A DNA stretch of 64,000 bases from contig WNNJ02001415.1 of the NCBI GenBank assembly GCA_012934845.2, forward strand, positions 186,001 through 250,000, given 5' to 3'. Numbering within the stretch: position 1 is the stretch's first letter; each line of letters starts with the position of its first letter. Positions 1 to 12,034 of this stretch are shown piece by piece. The DNA is from Pomphorhynchus laevis (Eukaryota > Acanthocephala > Palaeacanthocephala > Echinorhynchida > Pomphorhynchidae). Under the pieces are notes generated by a model. It was not told where the DNA came from. It did no database searches and saw nothing but the letters and a program-made list of their open reading frames with translations. The translations under genes and the position numbers were made by a program.

Positions 1-180
1 AGACAACCGTCTAATAAGAAAAAATACGTATATATAAAGTGAGATTCATATGAAAAACGGAAACAATCAAATTTATAGAAGAGGAAAATGAAAGTTATTT
101 ATTTGAGCTTTAAAATAGAGCTTTATAATTATTTATTTAAAATAGTCATTTGCGGCTAATAACTTGTGTGAAATAATAAT

Positions 181-905
181 AAAATAAAAATCAAGTTTTA
201 TGAATTGACTAATAAATAACAGACGTTGTATCGGAATAAGGATTAGAGGTCATCATGAAGGACTGTTATAAAATCAAACTTCGGCCCCCATTCCTCGTCC
301 CAGCATATCAAAAGGCCAAAAACATGCTAATGATGTATTTCCTCTGATGAAATTTGATTATCTAGTATAATATTTTTATGCAAATTATACTATTTATTAT
401 CCATAAATTTTGTGTTGATTTATATATTTTTCTATTTTCTGTCTGACTTTATTTTTATAGTAATTTCGTTTAAAATATGTATCTATTAAATTATTTAAAT
501 TATTTTGAAGAAAGACAATTACATAGTAGGCATTTACATATTTTGGCAATTCTTAAAAGTTCATTATTTAATGTATTATATATTATATTATTCAAATATA
601 AAATATAATTTAAAATAAAAAGTCAAGAAACTCGTGTAGTAGCTTTATTGCTCATTTTAGTTTACATGGTTTTTTTAACACATGACCGCTTTGAACTAAA
701 TCAGAAAACGATTGAAATGCTAATTGACTGCGTTCCCATTGATAAGTAGATTGTATGATTTTATCAAAATACAATAAACACGCCAAAATGCAAGTTCTTG
801 ATTTAATCATTATTTACGAATAGATTTATTAATTCGTTTTGAATTACAGCTTGGAACAATTGCTATAATAAATGAAACAAGTAAAGGCAAATTACGTTAC
901 ATTCT
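181..905. repeat. TR1 dispersed repeat, copy 1
   Basis: Diverged copy of the TR1 family. The conserved core lies at about 245-350 (cggcccc and catgctaatgatgtat are recognisable), followed by a degraded reverse-strand PLE-like reading frame at about 400-610. A third part at about 630-905 is shared with 26985-27350 (same order, same strand). The first stem of the core is largely lost here, so this is an old copy. No host gene is visible in the first 2.3 kb. Confidence 0.75.
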
Positions 906-1110
906 TTAGATTGTAAAAATGAAAAATTTTTCAAGAAAGAATCCATTAAACCCGATTTCAATTGTGCATTATTATAGAGGAGGAATTTAAGTTTCATAGC
1001 TCAAAGTCCAGAAATTCTCTAATGACGGGGCTAATGTCTGATTTATTGCTGTCGTGCAAATTGTCAACCATTATTTTTGTAGCTCGAAAAATATACAAAT
1101 AATTTTATAA

Positions 1111-1440
1111 AAGTAATATACAAATATCCTACCTATACGAATATAAGTATTCGAGAAATGAGAATCACGAATAATCGTATAAGCAAAATATTTATAATCA
1201 GATCAGATAACTGAGTCTTCGTATATAAATAAGAAGTAAAGATACCTAATAATAAATAATTATGTAAGATTTTATAATTTATATAAATTTAAAATTTAAA
1301 TAAAAATCAATTTGTATGAATTGAATCCGATAAGAAATAAAAGTCATCAGGTGGGTGACCAAAAAATAAAACAATTAAATTAATTACTATTTAAATTTAG
1401 TTTATACATTTAAAAATCATGTTCTTTCGTGTATATTATA
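1111..1440 (+). repeat. TR1-related direct repeat, unit 1
   Basis: About 330 bp that recurs almost unchanged 460 bp downstream at 1571-1900. The part containing ataactgagtcttcgtat and the part containing tatgaattga followed by aagtcatcag match the left half of the TR1 unit seen at 14745-15135. The GC-rich core is replaced here by a short ggtgggtgacc, as if the core had been deleted before the duplication. Confidence 0.85.
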
Positions 1441-1570
1441 ATCTATAGAAATTAGAGTTTTATAGAATTAGAATTTTCGTATCAATAATACATAGTTTCA
1501 GCATTTCTGACAGAGGTTATATTACCGGGAAAACAACGTCCATGGATTAATAATAAATTGTCAGTAGAAT

Positions 1571-1900
1571 AAATAATATACAAATATCCTACCTATACGA
1601 ATATAAGTATTCGAGAAATGAGAATCACGAATAATCGTATAAGCAAAATATTTATAATCAGATCAGATAACTGAGTCTTCGTATGTAAATAAGAAGTAAA
1701 GATACCTAATAATAAATAATTATGTAAGATTTTATAATTTATATAAATTTAAAATTTAAATAAAAATCAATTTGTATGAATTGCATCCGATAAGGAATAA
1801 AAGTCATCAGGTGGGTGACCAAAAAATAAATCAATTAAATTAATTACTAGTTAAATTGAGTTTATAAATTTAAAAATCATGTTCTTTCGTGTACATTTTA
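1571..1900 (+). repeat. TR1-related direct repeat, unit 2
   Basis: Second unit of the 460-bp-spaced pair. It differs from the unit at 1111-1440 at only a handful of positions, so the duplication is recent. Both units carry the same core deletion, so the pair arose from an already truncated TR1 copy. Confidence 0.85.
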
Positions 1901-2348
1901 ACCTAAATAATTGCAATCAATGACTCATCAATAATAAATTAGAAAGTACAATAGAACTTTTTTGAACTTAATTTTTTAGAATTTCGTATTGAAATATATT
2001 TATTTATTATTGATAATGCAAATTTTGTCAAAATATTTAATAGTCAATAATTAACATCTCGCCATTATTTCAAATTATTGATCTAATAATTTCACCCTAC
2101 ATTTTTTGGATAAATTTTAAATACATGAATCGCTATAAATTCATTTACGCTTTTCGGAAGTAAAACCCATTTTATAAAGCTGAAATTTTCAGTATTCGAG
2201 TTTTGCAGCTCAAATACCATTTGAGTTTTTAATTCTTTTAAATATTATGCAAGCGCATATATTACAAGATTAATAATTACGAGAATATAAACATTTTTAA
2301 AAGCTTTATCTTTTACGTGAACTGTTTGATTCTTAGGCGAATTTTGAC

Positions 2349-3152
2349 TCACTTTTTGATTGTTCTTGTTAATAGATTCTTGATTGTGCTCATTTTGATC
2401 ACGGGCTGTAGAAATAGCGAAATTGCAGGAATTGCTGCAAATACAGCGACTACGACACTCGATGCTCTATTTGAAAACAACATGAGTATAGCACTTAAAG
2501 GTAACAATGCCCCACAAGCAATTGAAATATTCGAATATATGATTACTTTTGTGGCATTATTGTACCGGCGGACGTTAGTTGATCCACTGAAACCTTTGTG
2601 TATAATTTCGATTATTCTTAACGAGATGACTGTATTGATCGTAGACATTACAAAATTAGGAATAAGATTGAAGGCAATAAAATTACGAAATTTATAAATG
2701 TCGGAATTGTCAAATGTTACCTCCACACATATGAACGTAATTGTAATTGGAATAGGGGCGATAAAGGAAATTACAACATGTGTAATGAGTGGATGTTGAA
2801 TTGCTTTTTGCCTGTTAGAAAATGTTAAATATGTATGTAATGTATTCGATAAAAGGATATAACCCTGAACGTGGGCTATATATAGCATCACTGAGGTGGC
2901 AATTGTAATTTCTTTATATTTTAAATCAACGAAGTACACCACGGAGAATGTAATAAATCCAATGCATTCCAAAAAAGCAATTATGCTTATTAACACAACT
3001 CTAACGGTGCGCTTTGATTGACTGGTAATTGATCTGTACAAGATAGGCAACGCAGACAGTGTAACAATAAATTTTATTGCATAAAAGTAATTAGAATATC
3101 GAAATAATTTTATCGGAACCACATACATCAATCCCAAATTAAATTCTTCCAT
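2349..3152 (-). CDS. Seven-helix membrane protein, chemoreceptor-like
   Basis: Intronless reading frame of 267 residues, ATG to stop. Seven hydrophobic segments are evenly spaced: about residues 14-40, 48-73, 80-107, 118-144, 156-184, 199-223 and 230-250. A short basic tail (TIKNLLTRTIKK) follows the last helix, which contains a PVIK motif where receptors often have NPxxY. N-terminal MEEFNLGL has no signal peptide. This layout is that of a small G-protein-coupled or nematode serpentine chemoreceptor, a class often found as single-copy divergent genes. I see no DRY motif, and family assignment from sequence alone is not possible. It would sit in the plasma membrane. Alternative: another seven-helix carrier. 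The nearest recognisable neighbours are repeats on both sides, so context gives no further clue. Confidence 0.7.
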   Translation of the reverse strand: MEEFNLGLMYVVPIKLFRYSNYFYAIKFIVTLSALPILYRSITSQSKRTVRVVLISIIAFLECIGFITFSVVYFVDLKYKEITIATSVMLYIAHVQGYILLSNTLHTYLTFSNRQKAIQHPLITHVVISFIAPIPITITFICVEVTFDNSDIYKFRNFIAFNLIPNFVMSTINTVISLRIIEIIHKGFSGSTNVRRYNNATKVIIYSNISIACGALLPLSAILMLFSNRASSVVVAVFAAIPAISLFLQPVIKMSTIKNLLTRTIKK

Positions 3153-4844
3153 TCAAATTTCAAAATATATTAAAATAATTAGTTCCTAACGAGATATATA
3201 ATAACTTAAATGTCTCGCTACATTTATACAGTTTTACTCGCACCGGAAATAATCATTTGTTCCGCAGTGATGTTTTCAAGGTTTTCTTAATTTTATAATT
3301 TGTACATCGACACGCAAAAATTAGGTTATTTACTTCAGTAAGTATTTAAACACCCAAATACTGTAAGGAGTGCTAATTCGCATCTAAGTAGTAGGCTAGT
3401 CAGTCGCTGTCTGTCAGTTTTATTTACAATTTGTTTGAAATACCTCATAGATCAGTTAATTTTTATCACAATTAAAAATATTTTAAGGTCATTTTTCCAA
3501 ATAAGATTGTGAATTTGATTATTTACAATCTCGATTTTTTATTTTAAACTTAGCATTCTGTTAAAGAGAATAATTTGTGATTTGTAACAAAAACAATGAC
3601 GTTTACGAAAATACCTTTGTATGTTGAGTCCAGTTATATTCTTGACATTTATCGTAGCTTGTAAAACTTTTGATTTTTAGAGTTTACTATTAATATCAAT
3701 TTAATTAATGAAACAGCAAGAAAGAGGCCGGAAATAAAATTATAATTTTAATTGGTGATGATGCTAATAGTTAAATCAGCAAAATACAAAATAAATTCAA
3801 ATTCTTTATTGCTGTTCCATTAGTTGAAACTAAAGACAATATTTAAATATTCGAAAAATATACATTTTTTATTAAATGTCTTCTAGACTAAAGCGACCTC
3901 ATATAAATAATAAAGAAAATTAACAACAAAAAATTGATCCCGTATATAATTTTTATTAAAATATTCAATAGAAGTAACTAAAGGCCGTATTATTTTATTA
4001 TCACAGGCGAAAAATTTTACGCTTTCGCAAACTTTATAGACGCAAACGTTTGAGCTTTCTTTGGATCATGTAATGGAGCATTGAGTGAAGATGCGCAGAG
4101 AATTTTCAAAAGTATTGTACAAATAGTCTGAAAAATAACCGAGCATATAATGTGTGCATAACCTACATCCGCGTAGATTTTGAATTTTTAATGGCCAAAA
4201 CAGCTTCATTAGCTTTACGTTTTGCCAGATCATCCCATGATAAATTTACCGGAATTTCCTTACTAAGAGAGTAACAATTGTACAAAGTTGACATATTTTT
4301 CTTGTATTTTTGTAATAATAAATTCTTTCTAAAAATTTATTATTACAAGTCATAGCCATAAGGCTGTTTTGACAATTCATAAAATACAAATTAATACAAG
4401 AGAAAAATCATCCATTATAGATATATCAGCACCATGGGTAATACAGAAACCACCACTCATGCTCATTGTGAATCCAGCTCTTTATATTAGATTCAAATTC
4501 GTTGATTCGCAACTACATCATCTGGAAGACGATTCCAAACATTCACCAAATTGATCGAACTTTTACGAAAAATTCGATCAATTTTTCTTATCGTTTCAAG
4601 TCTGTGCATTTTCTGCTGTCTGTAGATTTTTATTATTAAAAAGGTCAAGTAATGAAATTTTTAAACAATGTGATATCATTCCCCCATAATAACTGTGCGA
4701 ATAATGAATGCTGCGATTTTATATTTTGTGCATGCACATTATAATATATGAGTAAAACTTATCAGGAAAACCGTCAAGAGAAATCTTATTATACATGCTC
4801 GCTTTCTTTAATAATAATGATTTTATTATCAAAAATAATACATA
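3153..4844. other. AT-rich interval without a gene
   Basis: No reading frame with recognisable similarity and no clear repeat. The 61-codon frame at 4369-4554 has no domain and looks fortuitous. The stretch just above 3152 would hold the promoter of the seven-helix gene, but I cannot identify a core motif with confidence. Confidence 0.5.
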
Positions 4845-6790
4845 GTTTAAATAGAATTAAAACAAAAATAGAAAAGAAAAGCCGTTAAAAATCATCGTCC
4901 TCCGGAAAAACTTCTCCACTTATTCCATCATATTCATGGCCTCAGGTCCAGTGGGATCTGAGCCTTCCAACCAATCTAACACGCCGCCCTTCGATTGAAC
5001 CACCCGGGGTCTTTCACCCCCCCCCCGAAGAGTCCTATCGAGGCGAACTATGCTTGGTAAGCCAGAGATGAATAGCTTAAGAAACCTTAGCCTTTGCTCT
5101 GGGGAACGTCCTCTTGAGAAGAAGACTAATCCCGAGATAGCCCAAGTGCCCCAAAGGCGCACCTGAGTTTTCCCTTTCAATGACATATGCTGGGCTCATT
5201 TCAGGGTCCACTTAGCTCTCTTCAGGATACGTTTAAGTCTATCCAGGTTAGCCTTCGCCGACCAGTTCACCGTAACGGTGAACCCCAGGTATTTTACTCG
5301 ACTCATGAAGACAGGGAGGGGTTGATTAGTTAAAATGAAGAAGAGACCAGAGAGTGCTAATCTCTTAAGTTTTTGCTTTGTTGTAGGAATGCCATGGAAG
5401 ACAACCACCTGCAATTTGGCGGAGTTTAAAATAAGATTGGACTTGGGTACTGGTCTCTTAATCTTAAAAAGACACGGCTGATGTCCGAGACTACGTCTTT
5501 ACACCTGCGTCCAGATAACAGGGCTGTGGTATCATCAGCGTATACCATTAGACGTTGTTCGCGTTTAAATATTTCGAAGAGTTAAATGGAAGCAGCAAGA
5601 AGCAGGATAGGAGAAAGAGGGGAGCTTTGGGGCACACCCGTAATAGGGTAGAACTGACGCGCAACACAGTCATCTCCATAAATAAATCGCTTGGTGTACA
5701 ACAGTATCTCAACCCTTATAGCAATTCTCGCAGGCAACCCAAGGGACATGAGAGAAGAAATAACAGAGGGGATGGAGATGGGGTCAAATGCAGCAGAAAA
5801 GTCAAGGAAAACGGCAAGAGCAAGTTGATGACTATTTTCCTGACAGAACTGATGCACCTCACCTACTGCTGAATGGACCGAATGACCTTTGACGAACCCA
5901 TGGAAACTTGGTGGGATTAAATTTCGCCTACTCAGATGATCGCGAATTCTACGCGCAAGCGCTTTTTCGTATATCGAGACGAGGGAATTTTGAATCGATA
6001 TGATCCGCAGGTCTTTAGGACATGAGACCGGATTGTTCTTTGGTAAAAATATTCGTCTACTAATGTTGATGCCGGCCACATCAAATGGGCGGCTAATAGC
6101 ATTGTGACAGCCACTTCTCTTCTTTGTTCGGTTGTCAAAAGCTGACATACCCGAGTGGAGAGTGACGCGTGGGATTTGGAGGTGCCCGGAAGTGCCCCCC
6201 CCCCTTCGGAGTTTAGGATATCTGTGACAGATAGAGCCCTACTCCTGAAGTCTCCCCAATGCGGGATTAGTTTAGGTGATTAAATGGCTCCATAATTATG
6301 TAGGGATAGTAAATCCTCCAAAACTTAATCAAGACATATGTTCCAATCCAGCCCAATGCTCTATCTTTCCAACAGACAAACTTCTTCTTGAATATCTTCC
6401 AAAAGGAAGACTGGGCTTGATTAAGGGAAGCAATGTTTGCCGTATTCTTACCCAGTTAGAAACTATATCTAGTGATCCAATATTCTTTCGAGAGAACTTG
6501 TCTGGCAGAAGCAGAGAGGTTGGGAAGACGGAGCATATATCTAAGGTCTTGAGTTTTGTCGGAGTGTGAATGTAAATGTAACCTTTATAGGTAGTCGAAA
6601 GTATCGCGGAAGCTTGCGAAGAGAGGTAGCAATTAAATTCGGTCAGACTCTCATTACTAATTCGTGGAAAGCGTTGGATAGCTGCCTGAAAGAATGCTAC
6701 TCTGATAGGATCAATGTAGAATATCCTTCTAAGCACCACCTAAAGGTCTTTGTAGCTCCTTTGTATCTCGTTATTTTTAGTCTGAACGTG
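4845..6790 (-). mobile_element. LINE family A, copy 1 (5'-truncated)
   Basis: Reverse-strand non-LTR retrotransposon remnant. From its 5' side it carries the upstream part of ORF2 (6329-6739), then reverse transcriptase (5582-6148, with FLDFSAAFD containing a catalytic aspartate), then the post-RT region (5196-5414 and 4920-5186, with RLWGTWAISGLVFFSRGR). The endonuclease domain is missing and the element stops near 6790. The 3' end near 4845-4910 matches the 3' end of the copy at 53641-54860, which fixes the family's 3' terminus. Reading frame is broken by several shifts. The family belongs to the APE-type LINEs (Jockey/CR1 group); the exact clade is not resolved. Confidence 0.9.
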
Positions 6791-7374
6791 AAATAATATA
6801 TAATATTTGATAAAATAATCAAAATATGCCTGATCTCAATAGACATGTAAACTAGTTATGTGTAATAATATTAAATGATTCACGTTAAATAAATTTTCGG
6901 AATCATTTTCTGGTAAAAGGAATCAAATGTGTATAAGCTGGAAACGATGTTTACAGAAATGACCAAATTACAAATTTTATAATTAGGATGTCTTTTGGTT
7001 AAATATTTCGAATATATGAAGTATTAAATATTACGACTATATTTCGACTACATAAATTTGTTAAAATTTGAAAGTATATTAATTATAAATATTACAACAA
7101 TGACCTGTTTATTTGTCAATGTCCAAACGACAATGACCGAAAAATAAGTGATTATTTAAATGATATATAAAAAATTCATTGTTTAGACAACCCCATTATG
7201 AATTTATAACAAAGAACAAGATCGTTTAAATCTTAAAACCAGATCTTTTAAACTAGATCTTTTGAGCTAGATATTTTGAACTAGATCATTTAAATCTTTT
7301 AAATTTATAACACAAAAATATATCGTTTTTATAGAAACATTTCAAAAGTACAATTTTTCGTTAAAACAGAATTT

Positions 7375-7540
7375 ATTTTTACGTGGCAAATGCGTGCAGG
7401 AGCACGCTTTCATGACCACAACAAAAACAAAAATCTAAGTCATGTGTCGAGGTGGGAACGGAGGAAGTATTTGAATGTGATAAAGGAGGGAATACGGCGG
7501 ACGTCGAGAGAGAGCTGATTTCAGGCGAGGGGCGGCGACG
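7375..7540 (+). repeat. GC-rich dispersed repeat, copy 1
   Basis: About 160 bp with much higher G content than its surroundings. Blocks such as tttatttttacgt, aaatgcgtgc, gaccacaacaa, acaaaaatctaa and aaaggaggga recur in the same order and strand at 47212-47350. It has no coding potential that I recognise. It could be the end of a transposon or a retroposed transcript. Confidence 0.7.
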
Positions 7541-8234
7541 ACGAAGGCTCGGAAACTGTGGTTGTTGGATTAATTGGACACGTAGAGTAAGAAGGAATGA
7601 CTGGAACGCAGCGATAAAGGGAATGAAGGGAACGCAGCGATATTCGTTGTTTATATTATCTTCTTTAACAAATTAAAAATAGATCCGATAAATAACATAT
7701 AATTAAGAAATTCCTATTGTTCATTGATCGAAAAATTAAAATTAAAATCTTTTTTGGTAATATCGAGATTCTAAATAAAATATATTCGTAAATATATTTC
7801 CCTATAAATATATTTTATTTATGAATAAAACCTTAAAATCTATATTCTTAAGTTTTTCACTTAATTTATGAGGATTTCACGTTAGAAATATTCAAACGTT
7901 AAACTAATACATTTTATTATTTGTAATAGAATAATAGTTCTCTCTAATTTCTAAAATTCAATCAAGTTAAGCGATTTGAACATTATGAAGTTATATTAAG
8001 ATAATTTGGTGTTAATTTTAGGATGCTTTAAGGATTTAAAATCTATTTTATGCCTTTTCATAGTTCAAAATTATCATATTGACATGTGTAAAATCTGATT
8101 CTGTCAATCGTTTTTTATTTTAATTGCAAAATCTATGTATGCAAACATTGATTCTGTTACTATCAGTAGCTGATCAAATTTTATAACATTGACAAACCTT
8201 TTTTATCAATTTAAAACAATGTTGTCATATTATA

Positions 8235-8560
8235 TGGGTCAAAGTAGTCTGGAGTTGTTCAAAAATAGCGAATTTCATTTCAAAGTAGAAAAAGTTTCAA
8301 AATGCACATATATGTTAATTCTGAAATAGTTGTTTAATTCTTGATTTTTAATTTTTGATAAATAGTAATGAACTGTTATACCGAAATAAAAAAATCAATT
8401 ATCGTAATGATAAATTACTTTATGATTTAAGCAAAACTTTATTACCATGTAAAAGATATCAGAAATTTTATTGATTATTTGATCTAAAAGATCCAACTTC
8501 GTCCGCTTGGCAAGTGAAGGTACGAACTGTGCATCTATAACGATTTTACATCGTAGAGGA
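8235..8560 (+). repeat. Direct repeat left of hAT fragment
   Basis: Diverged direct repeat of 9265-9540. Shared blocks in order: aaaagtagcgaattt or aaaatagcgaattt, atgcacatatat, gatttaagcaaaac, ttattacc, and ccgcttggc followed by a purine-rich stretch. The two copies bracket the hAT remnant at 8795-8947. They may be parts of the same element family inserted twice, or a duplicated element terminus. Confidence 0.65.
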
Positions 8561-8794
8561 GCGGTTTCCGAACTAGGTGGCGCCCCAGGGAAGGCGCTGA
8601 CGATTGCCATGGGCTTCAAAAATCTTAAGAAAAAATCATATTATACTATCTACAAATAAAACTTTGTGACGTATCAGAAAGAGTTGATTGAGTTATCGTG
8701 TGATTGTTCACTGAAACAGAAGTTCAAAAATGAAACAATGGTTCATTCTTGAATCACTATTATTGGAGAGTATGAATTATTGTATTCCAAAGCA

Positions 8795-8947
8795 ATGCAA
8801 GTGCTTTTACCATTTGTAACAACGTATTTATGCAAAACCGGATTTTCAGCACTGGATACAATGAAAAACAAATAACGGATCAGGTTAATTGTTGAAACGA
8901 AGCTACGAGTCGCAATTTCCATGCCTCCAAGATTTAAAAAGCTCTGT
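8795..8947 (+). pseudogene. hAT transposase C-terminal fragment
   Basis: Translates to MQVLLPFVTTYLCKTGFSAL and continues with DTMKNK, a stop, then RIRLIVETKLRVAIS. This is the C-terminal dimerisation segment of hAT-type transposases, also found in their domesticated relatives ZBED5 and FAM200, where the motif reads close to LLPFVTTYLCExGFSAL. An in-frame TAA after MKNK and the absence of the upstream catalytic region show it is dead. The surrounding direct repeats (8235-8560, 9265-9540) may belong to the same element. Confidence 0.8.
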
Positions 8948-9264
8948 TAATAAACAGCAACATCGTTCACATTAAACTTTGATTCTCTTATATATAGGTA
9001 CAATTCTGTAAATTGCATGCTCTAGTAGGCGTGGTAGCGTAAAGTTCAGAAACCGCTGTCATCGAGATATCTGCTGTAACATCCTCTTTATCAATCACAG
9101 ATCTTTGTAAAATCCTTCTCAGTATTCTAAATATTAGAGGCGGAACATAAATATTTCCATTAGTATTCAAAATATATAATGAATTACAAATATGATAATT
9201 CGTTAATTCCTTTGACTATTAAAATACATTAGAAATAGTGTTGCTAGATTAAACCTAATTAAGG

Positions 9265-9540
9265 TGACCTAGAGTTATTCAAAAGTAGCGAATTTTTCTC
9301 CGAAATATGCACATATATAATAATTCTAAAATAGTTTGATTTTTAATTTTTTAAATTATTACAATGAAAAAATTGGTTTTGATTTAAGCAAAACGTTATT
9401 ACCTTAAAATGTAAAAAATATATTAATCATTTATATTTTATTAATGGGAAAATATATTTTATTGATTATTGTTTATAAAGTGCCCGTCTTCCTCCGCTTG
9501 GCCAATGCAGGTGGAGACTGCATTCATAACAATTGTATAT
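9265..9540 (+). repeat. Direct repeat right of hAT fragment
   Basis: Partner of 8235-8560 in the same orientation and with the same block order, ending in ccgcttggcc and a purine-rich segment. It diverges more in its A/T stretches than in the GC-containing end. Confidence 0.65.
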
Positions 9541-9549
9541 CATATAAAA

Positions 9550-11300
9550 GATAATCTGGCCCACATCAGAGCACGTCAACAATTCAGTTTATGGTAGTGA
9601 GTAGCCGGAAGACGAACTTTAACAGCCTGACCGTTTTTTAAATCTGCTAATCCGGCAACATATAGTGAAAGTATTGAGACATTATAAAAAAAGTCAAATA
9701 AAACATTTTACGTCAATATCTTTTTAGAATTAGTGTCGTAAATTTTGCTCTTGTAGCCAAATCTAATACTAATGCCTAATTAGAAATAAATTTAATTATT
9801 TTTTGATGGAAACTCTTTCTTTTTAATAATCATGGAATAGAGTCCAAGCAGTAGAATTCATTTAGATTCCATATTATGAACCTTACCTTATAAAATATAT
9901 CTCTTAGAAGTGGAAAATTTAGTTGAAGATGCATTGGACTAATAACCAATGCATATTTAATACGTAAGCAATTCCAAAGAATCTTATAATCTTTTTTTAA
10001 AGGACAATTTTATTGCATTATATGATAAGTTGTCTTGATCATCACTTATCCATTAGGGTTAATACATTAATCGGCCAAATCCATTTATAAGATTGAATAC
10101 CAAATTAATTTCAAAAATTTCTAGTTCAATTCTTCATTAGGATGCATAAAGAATAAGCTAACAAATTACATAATTTTAAATCAGATGATAAGCAGTTCAT
10201 TTTGCTTGGGTAAAATCACGTGATTTGACGGGATTTAACTAAACTATAAGTCAATTTTTTTATTGTATGCATTTATTGAGTTGTTCTCTAAATGCGATTA
10301 TAAAATAAGCAAATCTCAATTGCCTTCATAAAATTATTCTATTAATTACTGCAGCATATGCCCTATACTCTGGAAATACCCAATCATCGATGGTATTTTG
10401 AAAATGAGCCGTGATTCATTATAATAAAGTTCAAGCCTCCTTTGTCATCATTCAAAAAATCGTTTCCTTAATGTTTGTAATACATACTTTAACTTTTTTG
10501 AATACAAACTTTCGGTTGTAGTTTATTACTTTTAAATTGATCATATCTCTATTTATAGAGATATGATCAACTCGATTATCTCTATTTATTTATTTAATAA
10601 ATCGCATTTATTAAATGCGATTTTCAATTATGTGCCAAAACATTAAATTATATAAATTATATAATTAACTGATTTGTGTATTTAAAATAATTTGATTAAT
10701 TAAGTTAAATAATTTTTAAAGTAATTTTTAGAATAATCAGTAAATGATTAGAGCAATTAAATTAATGATTTTTTAACTTTCTATCAAAATATTAAAATTA
10801 AATAAATTTAATATAAAATATTATTTTATATTAAATATGTAAATTATCATTTAATCTTAATAATATATGAATTACATTAGATATTGTTAGCAAATTAATC
10901 ATATAATATTGTATCATTGATATTACGGTTTTAATTTACGTTTAACGTTGTGAGATAACAAATTTGCTTAAGAAATCATCTGAACTTAATGAGCTAAAAA
11001 TTGCTTTTTAAAGCGATTCTGACATATTGTGTTTAATTCTAGATTGTTTACTGCTAAATGACAGATGTTGACGCCGACACATCTCCTCTGCTGAGGCCTA
11101 CACATGAATACGATGGTCGTCATAGATGGGTTGCGTTGGTTTTGATGTGTTTAATTTCATTAGGTAACCATGATCATATCAAGTATTCCAATTTTGTGTA
11201 ACACTAACTAAATTTTTGATAATATAATGTATTATATCTATTAAATTACTTAAAGGATTTTAATTTCATTATTTTATGTATTATATTTAATATTATATGC
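9550..11300. other. AT-rich interval with palindromes
   Basis: No gene or transposase remnant is recognised. It contains two adjacent near-perfect hairpins at 10537-10570 (15-bp arms) and 10599-10623 (12-bp arms), described under findings. Confidence 0.5.
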
Positions 11301-11313
11301 AATGCATGAATGC

Positions 11314-11565
11314 TCACGCAAAAATATTGGAGTTTAAATAAAAGAGTTTAAATTTATTTTTTATAATATTGTGTTGATTTATATATTTTACTATTTTCTG
11401 CTTGATGTTATTTTTATAGTAACCTAGTTTAAAATATGTATCTATTAAATTATTTAAATGATTTTGAAGAAAGCCAATATCATTACATATTGTTGCAATT
11501 CTTAAAATTTCATTATTTAATATATTATATTTTATATTATATGGTATGCATGAATGCTCATGCAA
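11314..11565 (-). mobile_element. PLE-like reading-frame fragment in TR1
   Basis: Eighty-three codons on the reverse strand beginning MHEHSCIPYN and containing DIGFLQNHLNN and FKLGYYKNN. The pattern (short helical segment, IPYNIKYN, then a GY motif) resembles the region that follows the reverse transcriptase in Penelope-like proteins, but the match is weak. A near-identical reading frame recurs at 26001-26195 (-), with degraded copies near 400-610 and 26480-26690. Each lies beside a TR1 core in the same relative orientation, so it is part of the repeat unit and not a host gene. Confidence 0.55.
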
Positions 11566-11699
11566 AAATATGTTTCTTGTAAATTTAAATATGTCATCTT
11601 TACGATATAAATTAATATAATTGTGCTACTATTACCTCTCATTGGAACACCTTTTATTTGTAAAATTTTTTAAATAAAAAAAATGGAAATTTTAAATAA

Positions 11700-11995
11700 A
11701 AGTCAATGTTTATGAATTGACTAAGAAATAACAGACGTTGTATCAGAATCAGAATTAGAGGTCATCAGGAGGAACTGCTATGCTATCAGGTTTCGGCCCC
11801 TAACTCCTCTACCCAACATAGCAGCGGGACCAAATACATGCTAATGATGTATTTCCTCTGAAATAACTATCTTGTATCTTATTCTAATGCAAAGTATATT
11901 ATTTATTATCCATCCATAAAAATTTGCCACTTAAGAGTTTAAATTTATTCTTTATATTATTGTGTTGATTTATGTATTTTACTATTTTCTGTAAA
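11700..11995 (+). repeat. TR1 repeat with structured core, copy at 11.7 kb
   Basis: Full core. Segment A CTGCTATG (11775-11782), B GGCCCC (11795-11800), A' CATAGCAG (11817-11824) and B' GGGACC (11826-11831) occur in the order A-B-A'-B'. They are followed by a hairpin ATACAT/ATGTAT (11834-11852) and a closing TTCCTCTGA that can pair with TCAGGAGGAA upstream. The order implies a pseudoknot. Here one B pair is a C-A mismatch. The reverse strand carries GAAAC followed by CTGATGA 20-25 nt later, the same pair of boxes seen in the PLE terminal repeats. Confidence 0.8.
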
Positions 11996-12034
11996 TTTTT
12001 GTACATTTACGATATAAGTTAAAATAAAAAGTAG

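Noticed and set aside
2317-2697. 126-codon plus-strand frame
   Set aside because: It is the mirror of the seven-helix gene on the opposite strand and has no independent support.
11775-11852. HDV-like ribozyme in the TR1 core
   Set aside because: The A-B-A'-B' order resembles the HDV double pseudoknot, but there is almost no sequence between A' and B' to hold P1.1, P4 and the catalytic cytosine, in either strand.
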